Part shown: in pieces, positions 5,242 to 5,395 of the stretch
Layout of the letters: the number at the start of each line of letters is the position of its first letter
Numbering within the stretch: position 1 is the stretch's first letter
Assembly: GCA_031277995.1 (NCBI GenBank)
Contig: JAITLH010000243.1
Span: 1 to 5,395, forward strand
From: Deltaproteobacteria bacterium
GTDB lineage: Bacteria; Desulfobacterota; Desulfarculia; Adiutricales; Adiutricaceae
Reading direction: 5' to 3'
Length of the DNA: 5,395 nucleotides
Notes under the pieces: model-generated
Told to the model about the DNA's origin: nothing
The model's database searches: none
Seen by the model: only the letters and a program-made list of their open reading frames with translations
Made by a program: the position numbers and the translations under genes

Positions 5242-5247
5242 AGGAGG
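5241..5247 (+). promoter_or_regulatory. strong Shine-Dalgarno overlapping the hsdS stop
   Basis: AAGGAGG, whose first A is the last base of the hsdS TGA (5239-5241), lies 8 nt before ATG 5256. It establishes the start of the next gene and indicates that the two were translationally coupled in one operon. Confidence 0.7.
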
Positions 5248-5255
5248 CGCAGATT

Positions 5256-5395
5256 ATGGCCTACGCACCAATCGCGATCAATCGCGGGGCGCTGACGATT
5301 ATGGATGTTCCGTTTCCCGATTTGGAGACGCTGGAAAGCACAGCGGAGGCCATAGGCTCCAATATGTTTGAGGGGTTTCAGCCTACGAAGAAAGG
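5256..5395 (+). CDS. start of a small unidentified gene downstream of hsdS (runs off the window)
   Basis: An open frame of 46 codons plus two bases from ATG 5256, begun by a near-perfect AAGGAGG and following the hsdS stop by 14 nt. The visible sequence begins MAYAPIAINRGALTIMDVPF and continues with acidic and small residues to FEGFQPTKKG. There is no signal peptide or membrane segment. A short N-terminal segment ending in a GFQPTKK-type turn recalls small antitoxin-like proteins (VbhA-type) sometimes found with restriction operons, but this is a faint resemblance and I do not assign it. Being next to hsdS suggests an accessory or regulatory protein of the same restriction system. Composition matches hsdS rather than the efflux genes. 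Confidence 0.65.
   Translation, partial: MAYAPIAINRGALTIMDVPFPDLETLESTAEAIGSNMFEGFQPTKK

Noticed and set aside
1..5395. CRISPR array, transposon ends, tRNA/rRNA
   Set aside because: No regularly spaced repeats, no transposase or integrase frame, no terminal inverted repeats around a gene, and no tRNA- or rRNA-like sequence seen.

Overview
The window reads as a chromosomal segment of a GC-rich Gram-negative bacterium. Three things suggest this: a tripartite-type efflux pair with a periplasmic adaptor, a UmuD-type SOS protein, and coding sequence saturated with GGCC and with AGG arginine codons. A Desulfobacterota/deltaproteobacterial origin would fit the style, but nothing here fixes the lineage. 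All genes found lie on the + strand.

Positions 1-2422 hold a TetR/AcrR-family regulator (best start 105) with an unusual basic N-terminal tail. A 187-bp intergenic region follows, with a candidate operator/promoter and a structured, G-quadruplex-prone leader. Next comes an EmrA-like membrane fusion protein (1054-2304). A strong intrinsic terminator sits in the gap after it.

Positions 2423-3963 hold the EmrB partner, a 14-helix DHA2-family MFS drug exporter. It is broken by what reads as a single missing base near 3344, so N- and C-terminal parts lie in different frames. With that base restored the product is 513 residues and colinear with E. coli EmrB. The three genes form a classic locally regulated multidrug efflux module: TetR sensor, EmrA adaptor, EmrB pump. 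It is either recently inactivated or affected by a sequence error.

Positions 3964-4145 contain a perfect 34-bp palindrome and then a very good extended -10 sigma70 promoter with an inverted repeat on the predicted start site. This drives a UmuD homologue (4146-4601) with an intact Ser/Lys dyad and cleavage site. No umuC follows.

From about 4602 the composition changes: GGCC becomes rare and AGG arginine codons disappear. The region holds a 5'-truncated type I restriction specificity subunit (HsdS, C-terminal part only, ending 5241) and the start of a small unidentified gene (5256 to beyond the edge), whose Shine-Dalgarno overlaps the hsdS stop. This looks like the edge of a horizontally acquired restriction-modification region that displaced whatever followed umuD.

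I found no tRNA, rRNA, CRISPR array, transposase or integrase. I see no clear evidence of a wholly new system; the most useful leads are the efflux-pump frameshift, the candidate SOS operator, the intergenic structures and the truncated hsdS junction.
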